NCBI RefSeq assembly: GCF_022340925.1
Contig: NZ_JAJDNA010000048.1
Span: 1 to 64,000 of the forward strand
Direction of reading: 5' to 3'
From: Thiocapsa sp.
Lineage (GTDB): Bacteria > Pseudomonadota > Gammaproteobacteria > Chromatiales > Chromatiaceae
Length of the DNA: 64,000 nucleotides
Position numbers and translations under genes: made by a program. How positions within the stretch are numbered: position 1 is the stretch's first letter; every line of letters starts with the position of its first letter. This document shows, one piece after another, positions 45,268 through 53,915 of this stretch. Under the pieces are notes generated by a model. The model made no database searches. It worked only from the letters and a program-made list of their open reading frames with translations, and was not told the origin of the DNA.

Positions 45268-45531
45268 TTACCAGTCGGCGGTCGCCCGCAGCGCGGCCTT
45301 CGCCTCCTCGGTCGGAAACAGGACCTCCCCTGCGGCGTCGATCAAAGAGATCGCCAAGGTCGGACAACCTTCGGCCGCCGCCCGCATCACATGCTGGTCG
45401 CCGAGCCCCCCCGTCGGGAGCGCCTTGAGGTCATCCCCGATGTCATGTTCCTTAAAGGCTTGGGGGCAGGCGACCCAGCAGGTCCCGCAGCCTATGCATG
45501 CGGCTTCTTCAACCTCGATCTTGCTTATCAT
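45268..45531 (-). CDS. Single-cluster ferredoxin
   Basis: An 87-residue protein with CIGCGTCWVACP near its N-terminus and one distal GCP motif (about residue 56). This gives one [4Fe-4S] or [3Fe-4S] cluster with C-x2-C-x2-C and the distal cysteine, plus one spare cysteine. The pattern fits monocluster ferredoxins of the D-type. It is read toward the SulP gene (105-nt gap). Its partner enzyme is unknown. Confidence 0.85.
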   Translation of the reverse strand: MISKIEVEEAACIGCGTCWVACPQAFKEHDIGDDLKALPTGGLGDQHVMRAAAEGCPTLAISLIDAAGEVLFPTEEAKAALRATADW

Positions 45532-46003
45532 GGATGCGAGCGATCCCTATCGTTTTCGTAATGCGGCATCGGCCGCGGAACAAACGCGCGGGGACCTGCG
45601 CGGCAGGCACTGCTGACTCGTCGGGGCCCGAACGGTCTAAAGTCTGAGACGTGCCAGGCCTCCGATCTCGGACCCGGCAATCCACCGCAAACCGGACGGC
45701 ACGGCCACCCGGCGCGGGGGGCGTCGAGTCCGAGACGGCGCGCGTTCGACAAAACGATACGCCGCGCACAGCCGTGGCGCAACGACGGGACCCAGACGGA
45801 CCTCACCCGGGAATGGGCGTTTCGGGTCGCCTTGGCTGCCCCCAAAGGCCGCTCGGAGAGGTGAGGCCGCCTCTCCCTGATCTCGCATCCACACGATCGG
45901 ATGACCTTCCTGTATCATGGGCGAGAGCGACCCCATGCGCTCGACGCTCGGGCCGCCGAGGCCACACAGAACAAGCATTCAGGTGAAACGTAGGAGACGC
46001 TTC
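45532..46003. other. Divergent intergenic region before the 161-residue unknown
   Basis: No supported gene lies here. The region must hold promoters for the ferredoxin (minus) and the next gene (plus). I could not identify convincing boxes. Confidence 0.35.
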
Positions 46004-46489
46004 ATGTCCGATGCCCCGTTCGAGCTCGTCGATGCCAGAGACGGCTTCTTCGACAGCAACTGGTTTCAACACTGCCGCGAGACGCAGACGCCATTTGTCG
46101 TCGTGCGCAACGGCGAGACCTCCGCCGACGTCCTCTGGGACTTCGTCACCCTTCCACCCCAACTCGACGCCGAGTTGAAACGCGATCTTGCATCCCTGGA
46201 ACGCGATGCGCGGGCGATCTTCGATCGGTACGCGGTCGCGGAGTCGTTTCTCCGTGTCAAGGCGACGCTGATCGGATTCGATCGCCTGCCTGTCGATGCA
46301 GCGAAGAGCGCCGCGGCGGATCTTTACCGCCTGATCACCGATTACCTGCCGGTCGCTGAGACCGTCACCAGGACGCCAAACCAGACCGACCCGGATCTGA
46401 GCACAGGCCCTGGGTCCACAGGCGGCGCTGAGCTGCCGAAGTCGCATCGACTCTGGGTCGAAACGATCAGCACCTCGACGGCGGCGTAA
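46004..46489 (+). CDS. Protein of unknown function, 161 residues
   Basis: I do not recognise this soluble protein. Residues ~1-115 look folded (FELVDARDGFFDSNWF, PFVVVRNGETSADVLWDFV, LERDARAIFDRYAV), and the tail (~118-161) is low-complexity Thr/Pro/Gly. GGAG lies 8 nt before the ATG, which decides this start over one 87 nt upstream. It precedes nrdB by about 220 nt, with the NrdR boxes between, so the two are probably transcribed separately. Confidence 0.7.
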   Translation: MSDAPFELVDARDGFFDSNWFQHCRETQTPFVVVRNGETSADVLWDFVTLPPQLDAELKRDLASLERDARAIFDRYAVAESFLRVKATLIGFDRLPVDAAKSAAADLYRLITDYLPVAETVTRTPNQTDPDLSTGPGSTGGAELPKSHRLWVETISTSTAA

Positions 46490-46508
46490 CGGTCCTTTCC
46501 AGGCTCCG

Positions 46509-46524
46509 ACACAAGATAGGGATC
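46509..46524 (+). promoter_or_regulatory. NrdR box 1 (upstream, weaker)
   Basis: ACACAAGATAGGGATC matches 10 of 16 positions of the NrdR consensus acaCwAtATaTwGtgt, with an intact left half. It starts 31 bp before box 2, the classical three-helical-turn spacing of paired NrdR sites. Confidence 0.6.
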
Positions 46525-46539
46525 ATCGGAGGTCGTTGC

Positions 46540-46555
46540 GCACAAGATGTTGTGT
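46540..46555 (+). promoter_or_regulatory. NrdR box 2 (downstream, strong)
   Basis: GCACAAGATGTTGTGT matches 13 of 16 positions of the NrdR box consensus and forms a near-palindrome. It abuts the -35 of the putative nrdB promoter, where NrdR binding would repress transcription. Confidence 0.75.
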
Positions 46556-46562
46556 TTTTTAC

Positions 46563-46590
46563 TGGACATCCCAGTCAAATCCCCTAAACT
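46563..46590 (+). promoter_or_regulatory. Putative nrdB promoter
   Basis: TGGACA (46563-46568) and TAAACT (46585-46590) are separated by 16 bp, immediately downstream of the NrdR boxes. The start codon lies about 115 nt further on, leaving a long leader. Confidence 0.5.
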
Positions 46591-46707
46591 TCCCCGCATG
46601 TCGGAGTATCCTAGTCGGGTACTTCGCACGCGCCTATGCAGGAACCAGATTCGGTCGCGCGCTCCAGCGCCAATGCGGTTGAACACGCCTTATTCAGGAG
46701 AGACAAG

Positions 46708-48123
46708 ATGCTGAACTGGGACGATCCACTTGCCACGACCGGAACCGCCGGACCCACCTCGAAAGGGCGCCTGGCTGTCGATTCGACAGACCAATCCGAC
46801 GACTGGACGGCGGCCCCGGAAACCGAAGCGAGCGTCCCGTTCCGGACTCGCAGTGACCCAGAGCGTCCCGCACAGGTGCGTCCGGGCGAAGGCCTGGTCA
46901 GCAATACCGACCTGATGGCCACGGCCGGCGCGGCCCCCGTCGTCGATCCGAACCCTTTCCCGGCGTCCGAGTTGCACCAGGCGGAGCTGGCGATCGCCGA
47001 CACACTCCTTCCGCCCGAGACCTCCGAGACCTGGCAGGCCGCCAGGCATCCCGACGACGATCCCACCGGGGGTGCCACCGGTCTCGAGACGTTGGAGATG
47101 GGCGCCGGACGGGTGCGCGTGGACGACAAGAAGATCATCAACTGTCGCGCCGATCTGAATCAGCTCGTGCCCTTCAAGTACGAGTGGGCCTGGCAGAAGT
47201 ATCTGGACGCCTGCGCCAACCATTGGATGCCGCAAGAGATCAACATGAACGCGGACATCGCGCTCTGGAAGGATCCCAAGGGCCTGACCGAGGACGAGCG
47301 CACGATCATCAAGCGCAACCTGGGCTTCTTCTCCACGGCCGACTCGCTGGTGGCCAACAACCTGGTGCTGGCGGTCTATCGCCACATCTCCAACCCGGAG
47401 TGCCGGCAGTATCTGCTGCGCCAGGCCTTTGAGGAGGCCCTGCACACGCACGCGTATCAGTACGTCGTCGAGAGCCTGGGGCTGGACGAGGGCGAGATCT
47501 TCAACATGTACCGCGAGGTTCCCTCGGTCGCCCGCAAAGCCGAATGGGCCCTGCCCTACACCCGGTACCTGGCCGACCCCCACTTCAAGACGGGCACGGC
47601 CGAGAACGACCGCAGGCTGCTGCGAGAGCTGGTCGCCTTCTATGTCATCTTCGAAGGCATCTTCTTCTATGTCGGGTTCGTGCAGGTCTTGAGCATGGGC
47701 CGGCGCAACAAGATGACCGGGACTGCCGAGCAATTCCAATACATCCTGCGCGACGAGTCCATGCACATGAACTTCGGGATCGACGTGATCAACCAGATCA
47801 AGATCGAGAACCCGCATCTTTGGAGCCCGGAATTCAAGCAGGAGCTGGTCACCATGATCCGCGAGGCGGTGTCCATGGAATCCCAGTACGCCCACGACAC
47901 CATGCCGCGCGGCGTCCTTGGGCTCAACGCACCCATGTTTGAGGAATACCTTCAGTTCATCGCCAACCGCCGCTGTGCGCAGATCGGCCTCCCGGAGCAG
48001 TACCCGGGCGCCACCAACCCTTTTCCCTGGATGTCCGAGGTGCTGGATCTCAAGAAGGAGAAGAACTTCTTCGAGACCCGCGTCACCGAGTATCAGACCG
48101 GCGGCGCACTGAATTGGGATTGA
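46708..48123 (+). CDS. nrdB: Ribonucleotide reductase class I small (beta) subunit
   Basis: NrdB carries the di-iron/tyrosyl radical needed to reduce ribonucleotides. The 471-residue protein starts MLNWDDPLA, has a low-complexity N-terminal extension to ~residue 140, then the ferritin-like core. Core motifs are [33 protein letters not shown] (Glu/His ligands and radical Tyr), [10 protein letters not shown] and [10 protein letters not shown]. The C-terminal tail [10 protein letters not shown] would dock to NrdA. AGGAGAG lies 5 nt before the ATG. No nrdA is next to it. The upstream NrdR boxes imply ATP/dATP-responsive repression. Confidence 0.95.
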   Translation: MLNWDDPLATTGTAGPTSKGRLAVDSTDQSDDWTAAPETEASVPFRTRSDPERPAQVRPGEGLVSNTDLMATAGAAPVVDPNPFPASELHQAELAIADTLLPPETSETWQAARHPDDDPTGGATGLETLEMGAGRVRVDDKKIINCRADLNQLVPFKYEWAWQKYLDACANHWMPQEINMNADIALWKDPKGLTEDERTIIKRNLGFFSTADSLVANNLVLAVYRHISNPECRQYLLRQAFEEALHTHAYQYVVESLGLDEGEIFNMYREVPSVARKAEWALPYTRYLADPHFKTGTAENDRRLLRELVAFYVIFEGIFFYVGFVQVLSMGRRNKMTGTAEQFQYILRDESMHMNFGIDVINQIKIENPHLWSPEFKQELVTMIREAVSMESQYAHDTMPRGVLGLNAPMFEEYLQFIANRRCAQIGLPEQYPGATNPFPWMSEVLDLKKEKNFFETRVTEYQTGGALNWD

Positions 48124-48851
48124 GTCGCGTGCTGGAGGCGCGCAGAGATAGCGTCCCGCTCAGATTCCGGGCGGTCAAGACCAGACTGCCATCGGCTATT
48201 TCCAGATCTGCCGCTGTTTGAAAGGCTGTGCTTGGATTCGCTGAAGGCTTGAGGAAGAAGCCGTAGAAGGCGACTTCTGGATTTTTTTCTCGAACCTTCA
48301 GCTGACTGGACGCCAGATCTCAGTAGCTGGGCAGGTCTGACTAGACACCGCTCGACAAGGGCGTCCGATCACTGAACACCCAAATGCCGCGCCGCCGCGG
48401 GTATGTCGCCGGCCGAGAAGTCGTCATGGTCGGATAGCCGAACCCAGGAACCCAGTGCTCGTTTTCGCTCCGTGTCTGTCGCATTGCTGCCGCTGGCCGA
48501 AACGGCCGCGATCTGGCAGATGCTCCAGAAAACGGACGCCGCGGAGCATCATCCGCAGACGGCTTCAACCTGTTGCTGTCGCTGTGCGGCCGAGGGCGTT
48601 TCCGCTCCGCAAGGCCCGTTCCCGGCCCCCATGTGAAGCTTCACATAGGGACCCAACGCGGTCTCGAGCGGACATGCTGCGGCCGATTGCGCCGCCGCCA
48701 GCCAGGAAGGCTGTTTGGCGCTGTTTCGCCTTGTGCGACGCTCCGCTGCCTTGCTGGTAGACTCTTGGAAGCGGCGGCCGGGGTCCGCCTTGCCCCCCCT
48801 CCGACCCATTCCCCGGTGGCGTTCCGAAATCAGTCCTGGACGAGGACGGAA
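48124..48851. other. Intergenic region between nrdB and the Na+/Ca2+ exchanger gene
   Basis: 728 bp with no ORF I can support. Apart from the terminator at 48256-48288 I see nothing recognisable; the 3' part should contain the promoter of the exchanger gene. Confidence 0.4.
48256..48288 (+). terminator. Likely rho-independent terminator downstream of nrdB
   Basis: AGAAGCC and GGC-GA-CTTCT form a bulged stem around a 6-nt loop (48256-48278), followed 3-4 nt later by a run of seven T (48282-48288). It lies about 135 nt after the nrdB stop. Confidence 0.5.
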
Positions 48852-49919
48852 ATGAATTTGCTTCTGCTGGCCCTGGGCTTGGTCCTGCTGACGGCGGGTG
48901 CGGAGTCCCTCGTACGGGGGGCCTCTCGGGGGGCGGCGCGTCTTGGCATCCCGTCGCTCGTCGTTGGCCTCACGGTCGTGGCTTTCGGCACCAGCGCGCC
49001 AGAGTTCGCGGTCAGCGTCCAGTCAGCTTGGTCTGGCCAGCCGGACATTGCCCTAGGAAACGTCGTCGGCAGCAACATCTTCAACGTACTTTTCATCCTT
49101 GGCGTTTCGGCCGTGATTGTACCGCTTGCCATAGCGAGCCAGCTCATCCGCATCGACGTACCTCTGATGATCGGGGCCTCCGTCCTGCTGCTGCTGTTGG
49201 CGCTCGACGGGAGCATCGGCCGCATCGACGGCGCGATCCTCTTCTCGGGCCTGGTGCTTTACACCGGCTTCCAGATCCGCCAGGGCCGGCGCGAGCAGCA
49301 GAATGCAAGGGACCGCGGCGAACCACCCACCGGGGGCTGGTGGGCGGACCTTGCCTTCATCGTGGGGGGGCTGATCCTGCTGGTGTGGGGGTCGCGCCTG
49401 CTGTTGGGGAGCGCGGTGGCCATCGCCCAGTCCCTGGGGGTGAGCGAGCTGGTGATCGGGCTCACCATCGTCGCAGCAGGAACCTCGATGCCGGAGGTCG
49501 CCACCTCCGTGGTCGCGAGCCTCCGGGGTCACCGGGACATCGCGGTGGGCAACGTGGTGGGCAGCAACGTCTTCAACATCCTGGGCGTGCTGGGGCTCTC
49601 CGCGGTAGTGTCGCCGATGGGTATCGGCGTGGCACCCCAGGCACTTCATTTCGACTTCCCGGTGATGGTTGCGGTGGCGGTCGCCTGCCTGCCCATCTTT
49701 GTCACCGGCCGGGAGATTGCCCGCTGGGAGGGCGGCCTCTTCCTCGCTTACTACATCGCCTACACCACCTACCTGGTGATGGCCGCGACTCATCACGCGG
49801 CCCTTGGAGCCTACGCCAGCGCCATGCTTTGGTTCGTCCTGCCACTGACCGCCGTAACCCTGGCGGCACTGCTGGTAAGCCACCACCTGGTGAGTAGGCG
49901 CGGGGGCGGTGTGCATTGA
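48852..49919 (+). CDS. CaCA-family Na+/Ca2+ (K+) exchanger, YrbG-like
   Basis: A 355-residue inner-membrane exchanger with about ten helices arranged as two inverted halves. Each half carries the alpha-repeat with the cation-binding acidic residue: VVAFGTSAPEFAVS...GNVVGSNIFN in the first, AAGTSMPEVATS...GNVVGSNVFN in the second. A polar loop at ~145-165 separates the halves. GAGGAC precedes the ATG. It stands alone. Confidence 0.93.
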   Translation: MNLLLLALGLVLLTAGAESLVRGASRGAARLGIPSLVVGLTVVAFGTSAPEFAVSVQSAWSGQPDIALGNVVGSNIFNVLFILGVSAVIVPLAIASQLIRIDVPLMIGASVLLLLLALDGSIGRIDGAILFSGLVLYTGFQIRQGRREQQNARDRGEPPTGGWWADLAFIVGGLILLVWGSRLLLGSAVAIAQSLGVSELVIGLTIVAAGTSMPEVATSVVASLRGHRDIAVGNVVGSNVFNILGVLGLSAVVSPMGIGVAPQALHFDFPVMVAVAVACLPIFVTGREIARWEGGLFLAYYIAYTTYLVMAATHHAALGAYASAMLWFVLPLTAVTLAALLVSHHLVSRRGGGVH

Positions 49920-50231
49920 GCCGGACCGCCGGGTCCGCCGCAGGCGACCGGGCATGGGCGACCCCGAATCTGGGATTGCCCGTTTCGCTGGCTGAGGCAG
50001 ATCTGGGAATCGCCGTCAGACGGCGATGAGCGTCCGGCGGACAGCGGATCTCGAAGCAACGCTCGGCTTTCGCAGCGAATCTGGGAACAGACTGCGAGAT
50101 TGTCCAAACCAAGGTGACGCGCGTTTGTTTGGGTTCCTGTCCTTCTGATGCGCAATCTGTGTACAGAGGTGCGGCGACGAGGCGAAGCACAAGCGCTCTA
50201 GCGTGAGTGGTGGCACGAGCACCAGCCTGGC
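49920..50231. other. Intergenic region with a palindrome and a repeated octamer
   Basis: A near-perfect palindrome (ATCGCCGTC, A, GACGGCGAT; 50009-50027) lies between the convergent ends of the exchanger and glycosyltransferase genes. The octamer ATCTGGGA occurs at 49968-49975, 50001-50008 and 50079-50086. No gene is supported. Confidence 0.4.
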
Positions 50232-51377
50232 CTACGCCGCCCGCGGCCGCTTCCAGGTATAAACCGCGGTGACCGCATAGTTCCACACTGCACCAACCAG
50301 GATCCCGGCCAGGGCCGATATGAACCAGCCAGAGTGACCGCCCTGGAACAGATAGTTGGCGATCCCGACGTTCGCCAAGGCGCCGACACTGCACGCAGCC
50401 ACGAACGAGAGCCAGCCCGAGATCAGCTGCCGACCCTGCAGGCGCATGTCGCGGTAGGTCAAGAGGTTGTTCAGGAAGAAGTTGCTGGTCATCGCAACCA
50501 GTGTGGCCGTGGTCTGGCTGACCAGGAAGGCACCCGTCCCGAGCAGCGTCAGCATGGGCCAGAGCACCGCCATGTGGACGAAGACCCCCAAGCCGCCGAT
50601 CGCGGAGAAGGCGATAAATCGAACCGGGATGACCGGACCGATCAGCTTCTGGGTCAGCATCAGCAGATATTCCCAGAGGACCGCGTTGTCGAGCTTGCTG
50701 CGGCCGGTCTCGCGCGCACGAAAGGTAAAGGGAAGCTCGCGAAAGCGAAGCGGCCGCTCTGCCGCGGAGAAGATGTCGAGCAGGATCTTGAAACCGACCC
50801 CGCTCAACCGCCGCACGGACGACTGGATCACCCCGGCGCGGACCAGGAAGAATCCGCTCATGGGGTCTTTGAGGTCAGCATGGATCAGGTGCTGGCCAAT
50901 GCGGGTCGCCAGCCGGCTCATGGATTGACGGCGCTCGCTCCAGTCACCCACGCCGCCCCCGGCGACGTAGCGACTGCCGACGACGATGTCCAGATCTTCC
51001 CTCTTGATCACCTCGAGCATCTTGGGCAAAAGGGTCTCGTCATGCTGGAGGTCACCGTCGATCACGGCGAGGAACGGCGCCGCGGTTGCCATCATCCCCT
51101 CGATGCAGGCCGATGAGAGCCCACGCCGACCGATGCGCTGAACCAGCCTGACGCGTGGATCCCGTCGCGCGATGGTGCGCACCCGCTCGGCGGTCCCATC
51201 CGGCGAATCGTCGTCGACGAAGATCAGCTCCCAATCGACCCCCGCGAGCACGGAGCCAACGCGACGGACCACCTCCTCCACCATCTCCACCTCCTGATAG
51301 GTGGGGACGATGACGGCCAACTCAGGCGGATGGCAGGCCTTGGTGGACATCGGCTGATCAGGCATCGTTTCGGGCAT
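50232..51377 (-). CDS. GT2 polyprenyl-phosphate glycosyltransferase fused to a GtrA domain
   Basis: A 381-residue protein in two parts. Residues ~20-245 are a GT-A domain of the dolichol-phosphate mannosyltransferase type (VIVPTYQE, DDDSPDGTAE, DGDLQHDE, KDPMSGFFL). Residues ~250-378 are a GtrA-like domain with four transmembrane helices. Such fusions make and flip polyprenyl-phosphate sugars for surface glycan or lipid A decoration. The ArnT-like transferase at 52343 could use such a donor, though it is on the other strand. The sugar is unknown. Confidence 0.9.
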   Translation of the reverse strand: MPETMPDQPMSTKACHPPELAVIVPTYQEVEMVEEVVRRVGSVLAGVDWELIFVDDDSPDGTAERVRTIARRDPRVRLVQRIGRRGLSSACIEGMMATAAPFLAVIDGDLQHDETLLPKMLEVIKREDLDIVVGSRYVAGGGVGDWSERRQSMSRLATRIGQHLIHADLKDPMSGFFLVRAGVIQSSVRRLSGVGFKILLDIFSAAERPLRFRELPFTFRARETGRSKLDNAVLWEYLLMLTQKLIGPVIPVRFIAFSAIGGLGVFVHMAVLWPMLTLLGTGAFLVSQTTATLVAMTSNFFLNNLLTYRDMRLQGRQLISGWLSFVAACSVGALANVGIANYLFQGGHSGWFISALAGILVGAVWNYAVTAVYTWKRPRAA

Positions 51378-51583
51378 GAGCGAATGTCAGATAAGGGGCC
51401 GGGATCGGCGCAGCGGATCGCTGCCGCAGCTGATGAATCGGGAAAAGGCCGTCTAGCCGCAAAGACACACGCGACGCAACGGTTTGAACAAGCTTGCACC
51501 ACAGGACCCCCTATTCTAGCGCGATCGAGTCGCCTGAGCCGACGTGTCCGACCAACATTCGCGGCTGTCTTCACAAGGACGAG

Positions 51584-51605
51584 CATGCACGTCATGACGT
51601 GCATG
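51584..51605. repeat. Perfect 22-bp palindrome
   Basis: CATGCACGTCA followed directly by its reverse complement TGACGTGCATG, with no loop. The hairpin GGCCGC-TTG-GCGGCC lies 2 nt further on (51608-51622). The geometry suits a dimeric regulator's operator. It is about 210 bp upstream of the glycosyltransferase start. Confidence 0.6.
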
Positions 51606-51631
51606 TTGGCCGCTTGGCGGCCGGTCGATCC

Positions 51632-51799
51632 CTAGGAGCGTGTCGGACTTAGGATGAACCGGCTACGGAAGCGGGACAAGGGTCCATGTCGCCCCGCTTT
51701 TCGTTACATAGTCCCCGCTATGCGCCTCACAACCGGAACGCAATGGCCTCGCTCTCCCACTCCCTCGCTTCGATCCCCCTAAGTCCGACACGCTCCTAG
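51632..51799. mobile_element. MITE-like element with 22-bp perfect inverted termini
   Basis: CTAGGAGCGTGTCGGACTTA+GG (51632-51653) is repeated exactly inverted at 51778-51799. The outermost CTAG is itself palindromic and can be read as a 4-bp target duplication, leaving a 160-bp element (51636-51795) with 18-bp terminal repeats. It has no ORF, so it is non-autonomous. A CTAG target would fit the YTAR duplications of IS5-group elements, but the parent element is not in the window. Confidence 0.8.
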
Positions 51800-51925
51800 C
51801 GCAACGACCGGGTTCGAGTCCGCGGTTGCGCTATGGTCGGGACATCCAGGGACAACATACCGAGCATCCCATCGACGCCATTTTTGACTACAATGCGCGC
51901 CATCTGGCATTGCCCGAGCTGACCG

Positions 51926-52315
51926 ATGACCTCGGTGACTTCGACCGCTCGCTTCGCCGTCGACGAGCTGCTCGGCGGCCCGCGCGTCTCGGACGCCACC
52001 CCGCGATCGGCGCTCGACTGGGTGGACCTCATTCGCCGCGGCATTCCATCCCCCGCGGTCGATGCGCTGACGCGGCTCACACACCTGACTCAAACCGAGC
52101 TGGCGGCAGCCGTAGGCATACCCGTGCGGACTCTGGCACGTCGCAAGCGCGAAGGACGACTCACCAGCGGGGAGTCCTCCAGACTGATGCGTCTGCCCCG
52201 CGTGATTGCGCGTGGGGAAGAGGTCTTCGAAGACCTGGACGCTGTCCTCGATTGGCTCAAGCTCGAGCGTCCAGGACGACCGAACCCTCCGGGTCTTGAC
52301 CGCGACGCGCGATGA
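51926..52315 (+). CDS. Truncated Xre/MbcA/ParS-type antitoxin, orphan
   Basis: Antitoxins of this class neutralise RES-domain toxins. The 129-residue protein has an N-terminal HTH-like region (TQTELAAAVGIPVRTLARRK) and the start of the toxin-binding domain (RLPRVIARGEEVF, AVLDWLKLE). After residue ~112 the family sequence, normally continuing through a conserved Pro-Leu-(D/E)-Leu region, is replaced by an unrelated RPGRPNPPGLDRDAR tail. No RES toxin gene follows. It is probably a decayed remnant, though a free-standing regulator cannot be excluded. Confidence 0.65.
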   Translation: MTSVTSTARFAVDELLGGPRVSDATPRSALDWVDLIRRGIPSPAVDALTRLTHLTQTELAAAVGIPVRTLARRKREGRLTSGESSRLMRLPRVIARGEEVFEDLDAVLDWLKLERPGRPNPPGLDRDAR

Positions 52316-52342
52316 TCAGGCCACTCAACGAGCCACGAGCCC

Positions 52343-53893
52343 ATGCACCCGACCCTGGACACCAGTGCACCCGGTCATCATTCGCGCCTTCTGATCGTTC
52401 TCATCGCGACCATGACCGCTTGGCGGCTGGCCGTGGCCGGGATCCTGCCGGCGACACAGGACGAGGTCTATTACTTCAACTGGGCTCGCAGCCTCGGGTG
52501 GGGCTATTTCGATCACCCTCCGGGCGTGGCGTTGCTGGGGATCGGCACCTTGCTCGCGCCCGGCTCCGCGCTCGCCGGCCGCCTCGGGACGGTGGTCGCG
52601 AGCCTGCTGACCCTGGTGATCCTCGCCCGCTTCTATCGCAACTGCGGACTCACCGACCCACCCGACCTGGCCCTGGCCTTGATCCTGGTCTTCGCGACGA
52701 TTCCCGGCTTCGCCAGCGGCATCATCACCACGCCCGACACCCTGCTCGCGCTGGCCTGGGCACTGGCCCTGCACGAGGGCGAGCGCGCGCTCGCCGGAGA
52801 CCGCCGGCGCTGGCTTTCGGCCGGTCTCGCGACGGGCCTTGGTCTCCTGGGGAAATACACCATGGTCCTGATCGGACCGGTTCTTCTCTGGGCCATCCTG
52901 CGCAGCGACCCGCGGGCCCTGCGCACGGCTTGGCCCTACCTGGGTGGCCTCCTAGCACTGCTGGTCTTCGCCCCCAACATCCTCTGGAACCAGCAGCATG
53001 ACTGGCTGACCATGCGCTTCCAGCTCGGCCATGGCCTCTCGACGCAGGTCGGCGTCCTACCCGTCGGCGCCGCTGGCGAGATCGCACACATCGGCCCGCA
53101 AACGCCGGGCGAGCGCATCGCCAGCGTCCTGGGCTATCTCGGCACGCAGCTAGGCTTCTGGGGGCTGATCGCGATCCCCTTGCTGGTCGCCCCCTGGACC
53201 GGGCGGAGGCGCGGCGGTGGATTCACAAACGACACAACCGAGATCCTCGCCCGTCACGCCAGGCCACTGGTGTGGGCCGCCGCCATTTTCCCCCTCGCCT
53301 TCTTCGCCCTGGTTGCAACGGGCAGCGAGGTGGAGCCGAACTGGCCGGCCGTGTATCTCCTGTCCGCGGCGCCCTTAACGGCCCTGCTCCTCCGCAGCCT
53401 GCGACCCTGGGCGATCGCGGCCGCACTGGGCAACCTGCTGCTTATCAGCCTGTATGCGGTCCATGCGGCAACCGCCGCACTCCCCCTCGGAGACCGTCTG
53501 AATCGAGTTCTGCGCGAGACCCACGGGTTCGAGCAGCTGGCCCGAGTCGTCGGCGACCTCCGAGGGCCGGTCCATGCCGATCGCTACCAGACGACCGCGA
53601 TGCTGCGGTTCTATGCCCCTCGGCTTCAAACCACCACTCAGTGGCCCGGCCTGACACGACCATCCGAATACCTCCGAGGACAGATCGCGCCACGCATCGA
53701 CCCCGACTCGACTCACACGCCCTTCTGGCTGGTGTCAGGCTATGGAGCACCGCCGGCCATCCCAGGGTTTCGCAGCGACATCCACCGCAAACTCTTCGAT
53801 TGTGCAGGCCAGGCACTGACCGAAACGGCGGAAGCGCCCTGCGCTCACCCGCTGCACACCTGGCATCTGTATCATTACGTGCCGGATGGCTGA
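52343..53893 (+). CDS. ArnT/PMT-superfamily membrane glycosyltransferase (GT83-like)
   Basis: A 516-residue polytopic protein. The N-terminal catalytic signature DEVYYFNWARSLGWGYFDHP after helix 1 is the hallmark of ArnT-like enzymes, which move sugars from polyprenyl-phosphate onto lipids or proteins in the periplasm. About ten to eleven helices follow to residue ~385, then a soluble periplasmic C-terminal domain. The substrate is unknown. It begins 27 nt after the truncated antitoxin but is probably unrelated to it. Confidence 0.85.
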   Translation: MHPTLDTSAPGHHSRLLIVLIATMTAWRLAVAGILPATQDEVYYFNWARSLGWGYFDHPPGVALLGIGTLLAPGSALAGRLGTVVASLLTLVILARFYRNCGLTDPPDLALALILVFATIPGFASGIITTPDTLLALAWALALHEGERALAGDRRRWLSAGLATGLGLLGKYTMVLIGPVLLWAILRSDPRALRTAWPYLGGLLALLVFAPNILWNQQHDWLTMRFQLGHGLSTQVGVLPVGAAGEIAHIGPQTPGERIASVLGYLGTQLGFWGLIAIPLLVAPWTGRRRGGGFTNDTTEILARHARPLVWAAAIFPLAFFALVATGSEVEPNWPAVYLLSAAPLTALLLRSLRPWAIAAALGNLLLISLYAVHAATAALPLGDRLNRVLRETHGFEQLARVVGDLRGPVHADRYQTTAMLRFYAPRLQTTTQWPGLTRPSEYLRGQIAPRIDPDSTHTPFWLVSGYGAPPAIPGFRSDIHRKLFDCAGQALTETAEAPCAHPLHTWHLYHYVPDG

Positions 53894-53915
53894 ATCCCTT
53901 CGCCATCTTTCGGGC

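Larger units (their letters stand above)
51378..51925. other. Intergenic region holding the palindromes and the MITE-like element
   Basis: Besides the elements listed separately (51584-51622 and 51632-51799) I find no gene. The part from 51378 to about 51580 should contain the promoter of the glycosyltransferase on the minus strand. Confidence 0.5.
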
